From Bacillus salipaludis (lineage in GTDB: Bacteria > Bacillota > Bacilli > Bacillales_B > DSM-18226): DNA of 46,678 nt. The position numbers and the translations under genes were made by a program. The notes under the pieces were generated by a model. That model was given only the letters and a program-made list of their open reading frames with translations, had not been told where the DNA came from and did no database searches. The stretch's first letter is position 1; every line of letters starts with the position of its first letter. Below are positions 16,341 through 25,226 of the stretch, piece by piece. The stretch spans positions 1-46,678 of the forward strand of contig NZ_SMYO01000026.1 in the NCBI RefSeq assembly GCF_004358205.1, written 5' to 3'.

Positions 16341-18111
16341 GTCCTTCACCCCGATCAACATTCATACATAACGTAATCCGTGTTCCTGAATTCCTTTCAG
16401 ATTCAATGCTGTAAGTGAAATTTGAACCATAGTAAAGTTTCAAACGACCGATGACATTTCTAAGGCCGATGCTGCTTCCTTTACTCATAAGTACATTTTT
16501 GATGTCATTTTTCGTTTCCATACTCATCAGATCCGAAATCAATTCCTCAGACATTCCGATGCCCTTATCCTCAATAACAATAAATACCAAATGATTACTT
16601 TGTTTGGTTTTGATAAAAATTTCTGCTGATGTCTTTTCTATAAAACTATATTTCACAGCATTTTCTACGAGCGGCTGCAAAACAAATTTAATAATGGGAA
16701 GATTTCTTGTCCCTATATCCTCTTCAATATCAATGGTAATTGCATCTTCATATCTAACCTTTAATATTTCAGTGTAACTTCGGATATATTTTAACTCTTC
16801 TCCCAAATTCACTACGTCACTTTGGGTATTTAGAGAATATCTCATCATCTTACCTAAGTGAATGCTAACATCCATCACTTGTTTATTTTTCTCTTGCATA
16901 GCTAAACCGCCAATAATTTCAAGCGTATTATTTAAAAAGTGAGGATTAATTTGCAGCAATAGAGCTTTGTATTCGGCATCTTTCCGGCGTAAATTGGCTT
17001 CATATTCGGTTTCAATCAAGTTTTTTAACCGATCAATCGTCTGATTGAATACCGTTATAAGGTAACCAACTTCGTTTTTAGCTGATTTTATAGTCGGCAT
17101 AAAGCGTTTAGCGCCGGAAAAATCACCACTTTCTATATATCTCATTGCTTTTGCCAGTTTACCCAATGGACTAACAATATTGGAAGAAATCATGTATGAT
17201 GCTAGAATCGTTATTAAAAACACGATGGCACTTGTTAATAGCAGGTTCCTTTGTAAATGTGTAACTTTGGCGAACAATTCCGATTTAGTCACTTCACTAA
17301 TTAAAATCCAATCGCCCACTCCTAACTTTTTATAAAAAACTAAGTATTTTTCTCCATTATTATTCGTTTCAATTAATCCCTTTTGATTTTTATCATTATT
17401 TATTTTGACTAAGGTTTGTTTTAAGACCTTCTTAGGTGTACGTATCTTTCCCGGCAATATACTCTCTCCATTTTGATTGATCAAATAGGCATGGCCGTTT
17501 CTGCCAATCTTGGTTTTATTTAAAGGTGTTTTAAGCAAATCCGATGGAAAATTCACCTTTATAATCCCATATGGAACAAATGTATTCATATCAAAGAGGG
17601 GCAAAATATAGCTATTAATATTACCTTGAGTTGGCTGAAATGAATCAATATGTGACCTAATAAATTGCTGCTTATTTTGAGTAAAGTCCTTATACCAATC
17701 CACTTGATTTAAATTAGGAATATTCCCCCAAGTACTCGTACCATCATTAAGAACAACTGAAATAGACATTCCATTTGAATTGTTAACCATCATTGAAGAT
17801 AACAGCATTTTTAATTGATTCTTCTGTAACAATCTCTGTACCTCAGGTATATTTGCATTTTCACTTTCCTGTTTTAGCCATTTTTGTGTCGTCTGGTTCA
17901 CAAGTACCTGTTTCCCTAGATCTTTCGCTTGTGTGGTGATCGAGTCAATAAAAAGCGAATATTGGTCCATTGCCTCCACAGTTAACTCCTGAGTCTGTTC
18001 TTCAATTATGGAAGTAAACCAGCTTGGGATAATAATAGAAAGTATGATTAATGGTATGGTTAATAAACAAGTAAATACGATAAATAAACGATTCCGTAAG
18101 GAAAAAAACAT
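16315..18111 (-). CDS. YesM-like sensor histidine kinase
   Basis: The membrane kinase has about 598 residues. It has one transmembrane segment near residues 9-31, an extracellular Cache-like sensor domain (about 35-285) and a second membrane segment (about 290-313). HAMP, then the His_kinase domain of the YesM/LytS class follow, with the phospho-acceptor His391 in QINPHFLNN. An HATPase domain with VLQPLVENAVKYSF and GIGM motifs closes the protein. The start at 18111 has AGGGGGG directly upstream; the open frame begins at a GTG at 18126 that overlaps this site. It pairs with the following YesN-like regulator and probably senses fructan-derived sugar, possibly through the anchored binding protein encoded next. 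Confidence 0.9.
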   Translation of the reverse strand: MFFSLRNRLFIVFTCLLTIPLIILSIIIPSWFTSIIEEQTQELTVEAMDQYSLFIDSITTQAKDLGKQVLVNQTTQKWLKQESENANIPEVQRLLQKNQLKMLLSSMMVNNSNGMSISVVLNDGTSTWGNIPNLNQVDWYKDFTQNKQQFIRSHIDSFQPTQGNINSYILPLFDMNTFVPYGIIKVNFPSDLLKTPLNKTKIGRNGHAYLINQNGESILPGKIRTPKKVLKQTLVKINNDKNQKGLIETNNNGEKYLVFYKKLGVGDWILISEVTKSELFAKVTHLQRNLLLTSAIVFLITILASYMISSNIVSPLGKLAKAMRYIESGDFSGAKRFMPTIKSAKNEVGYLITVFNQTIDRLKNLIETEYEANLRRKDAEYKALLLQINPHFLNNTLEIIGGLAMQEKNKQVMDVSIHLGKMMRYSLNTQSDVVNLGEELKYIRSYTEILKVRYEDAITIDIEEDIGTRNLPIIKFVLQPLVENAVKYSFIEKTSAEIFIKTKQSNHLVFIVIEDKGIGMSEELISDLMSMETKNDIKNVLMSKGSSIGLRNVIGRLKLYYGSNFTYSIESERNSGTRITLCMNVDRGEGHDEGDHNG

Positions 18112-18304
18112 ATCAGCCCCCCTCACAAAAAAACGTAAACCCTTACAATATTAAGTAAATTTATAATCTAATCGAAACTTTATTTTATTAATTCAATTTA
18201 ACATATCCATTCCACACGTACCAAGGTTATTTTATTTCTGTAAGAATTCACAAAAATATTCTTATATTTTAATGAACAAGATCTCTATCGCGACTTAAAG
18301 CACC

Positions 18305-18457
18305 ACCCAAGTGAAGATTATTCACTTGGGTCTATTCTCACCCGTTGCATACTTAACTATGGTAATGACCATTTGCTTCAGCAAATGGTTTCCTTTCTAC
18401 TCTGAGTCATCCTGCAAAAAGTTGCATCAGCAACCGTCAAGCAGGCTCGATGCCTGC
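18305..18457. repeat. Cluster of hairpins, possible structured RNA or IS200/IS605 end
   Basis: Four close hairpins occur: ACCCAAGTGAA/TTCACTTGGGT (18305-18331), ACCATTTGCT/AGCAAATGGT (18368-18389), GTTGC/GCAAC (18421-18434) and GCAGGC/GCCTGC (18441-18457). CCTGC at 18411-18415 can also pair with GCAGG at 18441, which excludes the last hairpin. No gene is present. The pattern resembles the end structures of IS200/IS605 elements or a folded small RNA; neither is proven. Confidence 0.45.
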
Positions 18458-18498
18458 GTTCTATAATCAAGAAAAAACATCTGTTTTTTATCTATTCG

Positions 18499-18545
18499 TG
18501 AACCAACATTGGTGGTGATCCATCCGATGCTGGTTCATTTTTCTA
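18499..18545 (+). terminator. Terminator-like hairpin
   Basis: TGAACCA pairs with TGGTTCA across a 24-nt interval that itself pairs partly (TTGG/CCGA). It is followed by TTTTTCT on the plus strand. It would end a plus-strand transcript through the hairpin cluster to its left. Confidence 0.5.
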
Positions 18546-18629
18546 ATAATAAAGTCTCCCATTTCAATTGTTTCTACTTTCATATCTTTATGAAATCTGA
18601 AATCTTACTCCTCCTGATAATTAGTATTT

Positions 18630-19081
18630 TTATAGATGTCCTTTTTCCCTTAAACTTACATGGTTCCCGGTATGAGTAACAATAACATGGTCAAGAACTT
18701 CAATACCTAGAATTTTACCCGCTTCTGCAAGACGTTTAGTTATATCTATATCCTCCCTACTCGGGGTGGGGTCTCCGCTTGGATGTTGATGGCTGACAAT
18801 AATAGAGGCAGCATTATTGAGAATAGCGCATTTCATCACCTCTCTAGGATGAACAATACTGGCATTTAAACTCCCAATATGAGCTCTATGTAACCCCACT
18901 ACCTGATTTTTCGTATTAAGCATTAACACAAGGAGTACTTCCCTGTCTTCATCTGCAATGTAAGAGGCCGCTAATTGATGAGCATCTTCAGGTGAACGGA
19001 TAGATATTTTACAAACGGTTCCTGCGACTCCTTAATTTCCTGCTTGATTCGCACAACTTCAAAGATTGACATGAATTCCAT
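18630..19081 (-). pseudogene. radC: radC-like JAB-domain gene, frameshifted
   Basis: Read across one frameshift, this encodes about 150 residues of the RadC/MPN family carried by plasmids and integrative elements. The N-terminal part (start 19081, GGGAG upstream) reads MEFMSIFEVVRIKQEIKE. The C-terminal part has HRAHIGSLNASIVHPRE, then SHQHPSGDPTPS with the metal-binding HxH-S-D pattern, and ends REKGHL. The two halves join if one A is restored in the A-run at 19007-19010 (minus strand), giving the usual SIRSPEDA sequence. The JAMM residues are intact. A sequencing error or slippage at the homopolymer could mimic decay. It lies downstream of the second structured leader. Confidence 0.8.
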
Positions 19082-19655
19082 TTCTCTAAACTCCCTTTCC
19101 TTCTTGTTTTTCGTTTTTCCATTTTTCTTTTGCCTTGAGAGGCGAATAACGTCCCCAAAAGGGGATGATTTTTCCCCTTTTGCAAGTAGAACGAAAAACA
19201 CGCATAGGCAATGGGTCAAGGGCGTTCTTAGCACAAAAAGTTTTTTGCTGTTGCGACAGTGTCTTTAAGCAAAAAAGTTTTTTGCCCCTTGACCGATTGA
19301 CTTGCTTTCTTAGTTTCTAGCCGGAAAGGTTCGGGTGTCCTACCGGCTGGAAGGTTAGAAAGTTTGCGCTGTTTTACGATTCGGAAGGCAAAAGGGAAAA
19401 ATCAACAATAAAAGCAGCCAATACGGCTGCTCTCCATTTGTTCTTTATTCTTTTATTCTTTCAATCTTTTGATTTTGGTTTTCAGCTCGTTCGGTATGGC
19501 GGCGTTAGCCGTAAATGGAACAGGAACCTACGGAATGTAGGTGCGAGCCGTACAGTCCGTGGTTATCGGTCCATTTAATGCCGAAGCGACATGTACGGAA
19601 TGACAGAAAGGGTGCTTTTTCCTTTCTGATCAGTCCGTAGTGCTGCCGCCTAAAA
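19082..19655 (-). ncRNA. Structured leader RNA, radC-motif type, copy B
   Basis: This is homologous to the leader at 227-775 but upstream of the radC-like gene. Identical blocks include GCCGGAAAGGTTCGGGTGTC and the run from GCGCTGTTTTACG to GGCAAAAGGG. Stems equivalent to copy A are kept with changed bases: CAAAAGGGG/CCCCTTTTG (19156-19182), GCAGCC/GGCTGC replacing copy A's CCCGG hairpin, and the outermost hairpin, here GACAGAAAGG/CCTTTCTGAT around a different loop. Base changes that preserve pairing support a functional RNA, expressed with or regulating the antirestriction and radC genes. The boundaries are approximate. An overlapping 135-codon minus frame at 19505-19912 is judged spurious. 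Confidence 0.72.
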
Positions 19656-19912
19656 GAAGTTCGATATTCTTTGGACCTAGTTTTAAATTTTAAAATGTTA
19701 AATTCTGAAAAAAGTCGTAGCCTTAATGCTTTGTGGACGGCATGAAACAAAAGGGGAAGAATTTTATATGAATATAGGTCGTGGAATGAAAAGGAAAAGG
19801 GTGGATTTAATTGAAAATTCATAAAAACGTTAAGAAAAGGAACTACTATTTTAAGTTTAGTCATTAAAACTCGCTTAAAAATTACCCAAATGGTAAACCG
19901 TTTTTTGTTCAT

Positions 19913-20217
19913 GGCAAATGAACTTCTGACATCTCCTTATTGAAATTAAGTAGTTATATAATGATATTTTTATAAAATTGGAAAATCGTTCACCTATTAT
20001 ATACATATATCAATATTAATGTAATACAAATATATGATATTATATATGTTAACTTATTTGTTGAAAATATAGTTAGTTTTATGGTTATAAATTTTTCAAC
20101 ATACATATATATACATATTCTTAATTATATACACTAAATCTAAAAACAAACTGGCGCGATTGTACAACAAAAACAAACATTGTGGTCAAATTTAGACCTT
20201 TTGATTATTAAATAAAT
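19913..20217. repeat. Very AT-rich intergenic stretch with a motif shared at 35.36 kb
   Basis: No gene is visible. The stretch is dominated by TATATA-type runs. The 17-mer ATGATATTATATATGTT (20034-20050) recurs exactly at 35363-35379 in another AT-rich patch next to decayed genes. GTTGAAAA/TTTTCAAC forms a wide inverted repeat (about 20061-20101). Confidence 0.5.
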
Positions 20218-20245
20218 AGCCATTCTATACAAGAATGGCTTTAAA
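20218..20245. terminator. Terminator-like hairpin
   Basis: AGCCATTC pairs with GAATGGCT across a 7-nt loop. A/T-rich tails lie on both sides. It lies about 100 bp after the deacetylase stop and would serve that minus-strand gene. Confidence 0.6.
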
Positions 20246-20337
20246 TTTTCTTTGTATTCTTTTTAATCGTTACGACAATTGTTTTTTGTGAATGGTTCAA
20301 ATAAGAATAAATTCTTGCCTATGCCTACAGTGAGACC

Positions 20338-21669
20338 TTAATGAATTAATGTTTTAGCATTTGGTCGTGAGGAATCAAAAACAAGTTTGACATTAAAAAA
20401 ATGTTCTAATACCTCGTTTTCTCCGGTCAATGCTCCACGCATCCTTAAGCCATCCACATTAATACGGGATTGTCGGAAGTAATTTAGACCTAATTGAGAC
20501 CAGGTAATTTTTGATGCGTCAACGTTGGCATAGTAATCAAAGCCCTGGCTTTTCAAATAATGATATTTATTATTAGAATATTGCCTCCAGTCTCCAATAT
20601 CACTGCCAAAAGCGAAAATAATGGTTTCCGTGGGTCCGACAATCGGCTCCACCTCTTGTTTCCATTTAGAGGTATCTTTTTTTAAAAGATCTAGGGATAC
20701 TTTTTCTGCATTTAGGTGTCCCCAAGTATGAGAGGCAAATTCCCATCCTTCTTGTTTCATAGCATCGGCTACTTTTTTCGCTTGCTGCCGATCCTTTTTG
20801 ATATTTGGATTTGGTTTATCACTATTTGGGCCATATTGACTCTCCGACGTTCGATATCCCAACACTCCGTTATACCCCGTTAACGAAATAATTCCTTTTG
20901 CTCCCTTATAAGAAAAATCTGGGTGTTTGTCAACAAAATGATCCAAGATAGGAACTAAATCGTATGCTCCTTGAACGACTTTCCCTTTTTTATTTATGTA
21001 GGTATTTGTAAGATTTCCATTGGCATCAAGTGTTAAGTTTTTGGCAAATCCGTCATTTTTCATGTATTCATAATAGCTAACATCATCCTGAGACAATACC
21101 AATGGTTTTTTATTTGATGGCAATTTAATATTTTGATAAACCATTTTCCCATTTTTGTTAAGTTTCGCTATATCCTGAATACTCACTAGGACAAACCCTT
21201 TCTCGTATAATTGATTTAAAATATTTTTAAATTCAGCGATCGTTACCATGTAATCTTGATAACCTTGGGCCATGTCATCCCCGTCAAATGCTTTGGATGG
21301 GTCAACGATTAATGAGTGAAAAAATAAATGAGGAATCTTGCTATTGTCTGGCCATGTCACAAGGTTTTTCTTTTGTTTTTCGTATGTATCTATTGCATTT
21401 TGAATGTCTTCATCTTTTAAAATACTTGATTTTTTTAAAAGTGTTAAAGCTTTTTGATAATCATATTGTTGGGCTGAGGCTTTAGCCTTTGCTAATAGGT
21501 GTTCTTTATGTACTTTTTGTTCTATTTGTTTTATTAGTTCTAATTGTTTTCTCTTTTTTGGCGAAGAAGTGGCCGATGATTGCTGGGTGGTGTTGGCGGC
21601 ACATCCGGCAATAAAGATGAGTGTAAGGAATAAAAGGATTTTACCTTTTGTTAAAAAAGAATGCTTCAT
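20338..21669 (-). CDS. Polysaccharide deacetylase-family lipoprotein
   Basis: The 443-residue protein has a lipobox IAGC (Cys23) and an extended charged, helical region (about 40-105). The NodB-type domain starts near residue 110. The usual TFDD motif is replaced by LSQDDVSYYEY, with Asp195 and Asp196. The metal-binding motif is SHTWGH, with His314 and His318, so the catalytic residues seem present. It belongs to a long Firmicute subgroup with an insert between the two motifs, visible here as GANGNL-type loops and the GAKGIISLTGYNGVLGYRT segment. It would act on a cell-surface glycan such as peptidoglycan or a secondary polymer; the substrate is unknown. It stands alone on the minus strand. 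Confidence 0.82.
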   Translation of the reverse strand: MKHSFLTKGKILLFLTLIFIAGCAANTTQQSSATSSPKKRKQLELIKQIEQKVHKEHLLAKAKASAQQYDYQKALTLLKKSSILKDEDIQNAIDTYEKQKKNLVTWPDNSKIPHLFFHSLIVDPSKAFDGDDMAQGYQDYMVTIAEFKNILNQLYEKGFVLVSIQDIAKLNKNGKMVYQNIKLPSNKKPLVLSQDDVSYYEYMKNDGFAKNLTLDANGNLTNTYINKKGKVVQGAYDLVPILDHFVDKHPDFSYKGAKGIISLTGYNGVLGYRTSESQYGPNSDKPNPNIKKDRQQAKKVADAMKQEGWEFASHTWGHLNAEKVSLDLLKKDTSKWKQEVEPIVGPTETIIFAFGSDIGDWRQYSNNKYHYLKSQGFDYYANVDASKITWSQLGLNYFRQSRINVDGLRMRGALTGENEVLEHFFNVKLVFDSSRPNAKTLIH

Positions 21670-21978
21670 GATATATTAATCCCTTCTGTCTTATCCAAGT
21701 TTAGTGTAAATATTTCACAATATGTAAATGTTTGGCGTAAATTATTGTCTTTTGTCTTAATTTGACATTAAAAGGCGTAACTCCTGCATTAATTAAAAAA
21801 CAAATAAAATCAGTCATTTACAATAATCATTTTATATTCCATTAAAGGGCACTTATTGGTGAAACGAAAAAAGCCCAATTTCTCTATTTTAATACTGAGT
21901 GAATGTACTGCACCCCAAAAGTTAGAGTGAAATTCTAACTTTTTGGGGTCCAAAATTATAAAATGGTTTTAGAAAAAA
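21670..21978. other. Gene-free stretch before the membrane-protein fragment
   Basis: Apart from the IS-type palindrome listed separately, there is a GGGC/GCCC hairpin (about 21847-21875) of the kind seen in terminators. I see no coding sequence. Confidence 0.4.
21905..21951. mobile_element. Back-to-back IS3-type terminal repeats (solo remnant)
   Basis: ACCCCAAAAGTTAGA (21912-21926) faces TCTAACTTTTTGGGGT (21934-21949) across 7 bp. With the leading TGTACTGC at 21904, the left arm reads like the terminal repeat of IS3/IS150-group elements, and the right arm is its inverted partner. No transposase lies between, so this looks like an IS collapsed to its two ends. It could also act as a bidirectional terminator. 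Confidence 0.55.
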
Positions 21979-22101
21979 GTGAACGTTATAATCGGACTCA
22001 TTATTGCAATCATCATTTTTAATATCATTGTCTTTAAAACAAATAAAAACCTAACAGTCCACAAAACTATTCATATTTGGCTATTTACAATTACGTTACA
22101 G
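21979..22101 (+). pseudogene. N-terminal fragment of a CBO0543-type membrane protein
   Basis: A GTG-initiated frame encodes about 41 residues: a hydrophobic helix (IIGLIIAIIIFNIIVF), then KTNKNLTVHKTIHIWLFTI. This resembles the start of the CBO0543 family of small Firmicute membrane proteins (normally ~160 residues with several helices). After TLQ the sequence switches to unrelated DNA and the frame ends at 22185 without membrane character. It is therefore a 5' fragment cut by recombination, only 28 bp right of the IS-type palindrome. The family call is from memory of the N-terminal pattern. Confidence 0.45.
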
Positions 22102-22447
22102 CCGAAAAGCTGCGCCATTCGAGCTACTTTCTTTTCACATAGGATAGCCTGTTTTTCTCGCCTTTTGGGTATTGATGTGTTTTAGCTTGATAGGCATGCG
22201 GACTTACTCCTAAATTAGCTACAGGTGTCGATATCTACCTGAAACAGCTGAAGATTATCAGCAACCTAGATCCCTATTTCCTCACTGCAGTATAAATCAT
22301 GCTGCTTCCATCAGTTTTGAAAGTTGTAAAGAAACAGAAGCATAAAATACACGCCCGATGTTGTCATAAAGTTCTATATTTTATAGTCAGCACATTTGAC
22401 AATGTTCACCCAGTTTTCATATCTCCCTAATCCAATGCCTAAAAAAA
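22102..22447. other. Gene-free stretch with a possible minus-strand gene scrap
   Basis: On the minus strand, around 22087-22165, the frame REKQAILCEKKVARMAQLFG looks coding-like but is short and open to no start. I cannot assign it. Nothing else is recognisable here. Confidence 0.3.
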
Positions 22448-22477
22448 CAAAGAGATTCCATGATAGGAATCTCTTTG
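22448..22477 (-). terminator. Terminator downstream of the HAD phosphatase
   Basis: A perfect 12-bp stem, CAAAGAGATTCC/GGAATCTCTTTG, is followed by TTTTTTT on the minus strand. A second hairpin, CGCAACG/CGTTGCG, lies at 22499-22525. Confidence 0.85.
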
Positions 22478-22600
22478 TAATGAAAGAATCTATTAGTCGC
22501 AACGTTCTTCAGAAGATCGTTGCGAATTGTTTTTTATCGTGGCCCAGTGGATAGTTACTATTTTCAAGCTAAAATAAACATTTTTCAACTCTTAAAAAAC

Positions 22601-23986
22601 TTATTTTGTTAATTGTAAAGAGGTTTTGCCAAGTCTTAAAGTTCGTTCATCAGGTATCCACAAACCGGTATTTTCATTCCTTCCTTGAAGAACAATGGAA
22701 GGATTAGGAGTACCCAATTGAGATACAGCTATTTTACTAAGTTCCCCTAAACCTTCACCTTTGATACGATTCGAAATAAGCACCATTTTTACGGGTTCTT
22801 TATCATTAATCATTTTAACATTATTAAATCCTGAAAGCTCTGTCATCATTTCATAATCACCACTGCTATCACCACAAATCAAAATAGGATTTGCTCGGTA
22901 CTTCGGAACTAAATATTTGTTAATATTATATGCTTTTCCGTGTTTAACATTAATAGCATAATCCTTCTTATCTGGAATTTCTGCTTTATATCGACCTGCA
23001 TTATCTACTTTTAAACGCAAGCCAAGCACATTTGCTTCAGGTACATTGTAGCCATACAATGGATTTGAAGCAAAGGATCTAACTACTGTATCCATGGCAG
23101 CAGTAGAGATATAGACATCAATCCCATTTTTGCGTAAAGTATTCATTAAGTTTGACATTTCAGGGATAATACGAAGTCCTTGTGTAAAATAGTTGCCTAT
23201 TACACTATTTTTAACTTCCCCTGCTATACCAGGCAGCGTTGCAGGACTGTCAAAATACACGTTTTGTATTTTTTCTGCTAAGTAATAAGCAATGCCTTCG
23301 TTGCATAATTGTATTAATTCATCAGGAGTATAACCCACAAACATGTTAAGCTGCCATGTATATGCAACATCCTCACCAAATGTGTCTATAAGAGCAGAAT
23401 AAGCAAACCATATTTTCGCCTTAAAGTCTTTAAATTGATCTGTCGCTTGAACAGCTGCAATATCTGATAATGTACCATCAGCATTAGGATTTAATCCTTT
23501 ATAATGGGCCCAAAAATATTTATAATCGGAAACAACATCTATAGAAAGTTTATAAATATTGACAGATTGACCATTTACATTCTTGTAGGGCTCTACAAAA
23601 TTTTCTTGAGGAATAGGCTTATTGTCTCCATGCGTAAAAGAATATTCGAATTGTTCCGGTGTCATTTTATATTTCAAATTGTTAATTTGATAGTTTAAAA
23701 CGTTATCTGTTGTATCTTGAAAAATAGAGGTATTATCCCAGTCAAAAACAGCGTATGGTTTTCTCTTACTATTATGCGTGCGATTTTCCTGGATTAAATT
23801 ATTAATAGCTTTATATGTATTTGGTGCCCATTTGCCACTGTCTAAAACTTGTCCATGGTAGGTAATTGCTGAAGATCTGTTAGTATCTGAGGCAATAGCT
23901 AGTGCGAAAGGATTAGCTACTGATAATAAAAGAACTAAACTCAATACTATACTACTAAATAACAGTTTAAATTTTGATTTTTTCAT
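22601..23986 (-). CDS. Secreted HAD-superfamily phosphatase
   Basis: The 461-residue protein has a signal peptide (cleavage likely near residues 30-33, ALAIA-S). All four HAD motifs are present: DWDNT (nucleophile Asp82, acid/base Asp84), ISTAA for motif II, the Lys of VKHGK for motif III, and GDSSGDYEM for motif IV. A helical cap of about 200 residues follows motif I. The size and export suggest a periplasm-like or wall-located phosphatase, possibly for phosphate scavenging from phosphomonoesters such as phosphocholine. The substrate is not readable from the sequence. AAGGATG precedes the ATG. It is monocistronic with a strong terminator. Confidence 0.8.
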   Translation of the reverse strand: MKKSKFKLLFSSIVLSLVLLLSVANPFALAIASDTNRSSAITYHGQVLDSGKWAPNTYKAINNLIQENRTHNSKRKPYAVFDWDNTSIFQDTTDNVLNYQINNLKYKMTPEQFEYSFTHGDNKPIPQENFVEPYKNVNGQSVNIYKLSIDVVSDYKYFWAHYKGLNPNADGTLSDIAAVQATDQFKDFKAKIWFAYSALIDTFGEDVAYTWQLNMFVGYTPDELIQLCNEGIAYYLAEKIQNVYFDSPATLPGIAGEVKNSVIGNYFTQGLRIIPEMSNLMNTLRKNGIDVYISTAAMDTVVRSFASNPLYGYNVPEANVLGLRLKVDNAGRYKAEIPDKKDYAINVKHGKAYNINKYLVPKYRANPILICGDSSGDYEMMTELSGFNNVKMINDKEPVKMVLISNRIKGEGLGELSKIAVSQLGTPNPSIVLQGRNENTGLWIPDERTLRLGKTSLQLTK

Positions 23987-24133
23987 AAAAAAAACATCCT
24001 TCCCTTATCTGTATTAATATTTAGCATATTGCTACATTGTATGTCGGTGTCCGTTATGTAGCATTAGCGTTCTTCAGTAAGATCTTTGATGTCTTCTTAT
24101 TGCGGGTGGTGACAGCTTCGCTGGTACTACCCC

Positions 24134-24169
24134 AAAAAGGGAGATTCCCGAAAGAACCTCTCCCTTTTT
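24134..24169 (-). terminator. Terminator of the epimerase-RidA-MFS operon
   Basis: AAAAAGGGAGA pairs with TCTCCCTTTTT, 5 bp after the epimerase stop, with T residues within the 3' arm on the minus strand. Confidence 0.8.
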
Positions 24170-24174
24170 AGTCT

Positions 24175-25125
24175 TTAGCGGCAATATTTATCTCTTAATG
24201 CAAGAGCATACCTAACAGATTGTTCTGCACCTTTTTCTTGATCCTCAATCATTTGTTCTAAAAGTTCTTCTGGTGGATAATAGTAATCTAATGGTTTAAT
24301 TACATTTAAATCATAAGGAGGTTGTTGCACTTTAAATGCTCCTTCGCCAACTGCAAAGACTCCACCTGTACCAAGTTCTCTCTTAAAATGGATGGCATAC
24401 GGGAAGCACATTTCAACGTTGATTCTAGTTAACATTGAATTCTCAACCAATATTTTAAAACTTTCTTCCAGATCGATATTGCCTGTCCCAGCAGGTACGC
24501 CACATACCCTGTATTCTTCGCCATCATGGACGATAATATGATCTTTAAAATGAGTTGTAAAAGCATATGGTGCTAATTTTCTTACAGCTTCAACCGGGTC
24601 CTCCCATGCCATCATTGCGTTCCCGAAATCACAATGAGCACCAACCCAAGAACTGTTGACCTCCTTAATCATTTGAATCACTTCATCTGATGTTTCCTCC
24701 TCATGATTTTCCACAGCAAGCTTGATTCTATATTTCTTTAACAACGGTACGATTTTTTTAATATCTTCAGGTGCTCTCCTCAGTCTTTCCTGATCATACT
24801 CTCCCATGCAGACATATGTACGAATTACATCCGCGCCAATTCGATGGGCTGCTTCAATGACCGTAGTTAAATGTTCCGGATCGAATCCATTTGTATCGAT
24901 TTCAGCGAAAAATCCATACTTTTGAATTTCTTTTCTTACTTTCTCTAAATACTCGGGATCAAGTGATTCTAAAGTACCCCACCCTGGTAACCCCGGCCAT
25001 GGAATAATATTGATCATGACTCCGTCTAATCCTAATTCAGCAGTTTTTCTGATAAAATCGAAAATATTCATTCGGCCCGTAATAAACTGCAAGTGAAAGG
25101 TTTCTGTTTCTAATCCAATTTTCAT
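24175..25125 (-). CDS. Sugar phosphate isomerase/epimerase-like TIM-barrel protein
   Basis: The 316-residue protein is of the AP-endonuclease-2/xylose-isomerase-like barrel family. Putative metal ligands are visible in order: Glu of LAVENHEE, Asp and His of AHCDFGNAMM, the His residues of THFKDHI, and Glu of NVEMCF. Such enzymes isomerise or epimerise keto sugars, inosose or related acids; the exact substrate cannot be told. The C-terminus is extended (PPEELLEQMIEDQEKGA). It is the last gene of a minus-strand group with RidA (101 bp upstream) and an MFS carrier, implying import and catabolism of one compound. AAGGTGTG precedes the ATG. Confidence 0.78.
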   Translation of the reverse strand: MKIGLETETFHLQFITGRMNIFDFIRKTAELGLDGVMINIIPWPGLPGWGTLESLDPEYLEKVRKEIQKYGFFAEIDTNGFDPEHLTTVIEAAHRIGADVIRTYVCMGEYDQERLRRAPEDIKKIVPLLKKYRIKLAVENHEEETSDEVIQMIKEVNSSWVGAHCDFGNAMMAWEDPVEAVRKLAPYAFTTHFKDHIIVHDGEEYRVCGVPAGTGNIDLEESFKILVENSMLTRINVEMCFPYAIHFKRELGTGGVFAVGEGAFKVQQPPYDLNVIKPLDYYYPPEELLEQMIEDQEKGAEQSVRYALALRDKYCR

Positions 25126-25226
25126 GTTTCACACACCTTTATGTTAATTTATAAAAGCTCTTAAATTGGGGAAGAACTAGCAACAAAACAACTAAACACA
25201 ATCCTTCTCAAAAAAAGAATAATAGA

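Noticed and set aside
19505..19912. 135-codon minus-strand open frame
   Set aside because: It overlaps the structured leader, has erratic composition and no family features; the RNA explains the conservation better.
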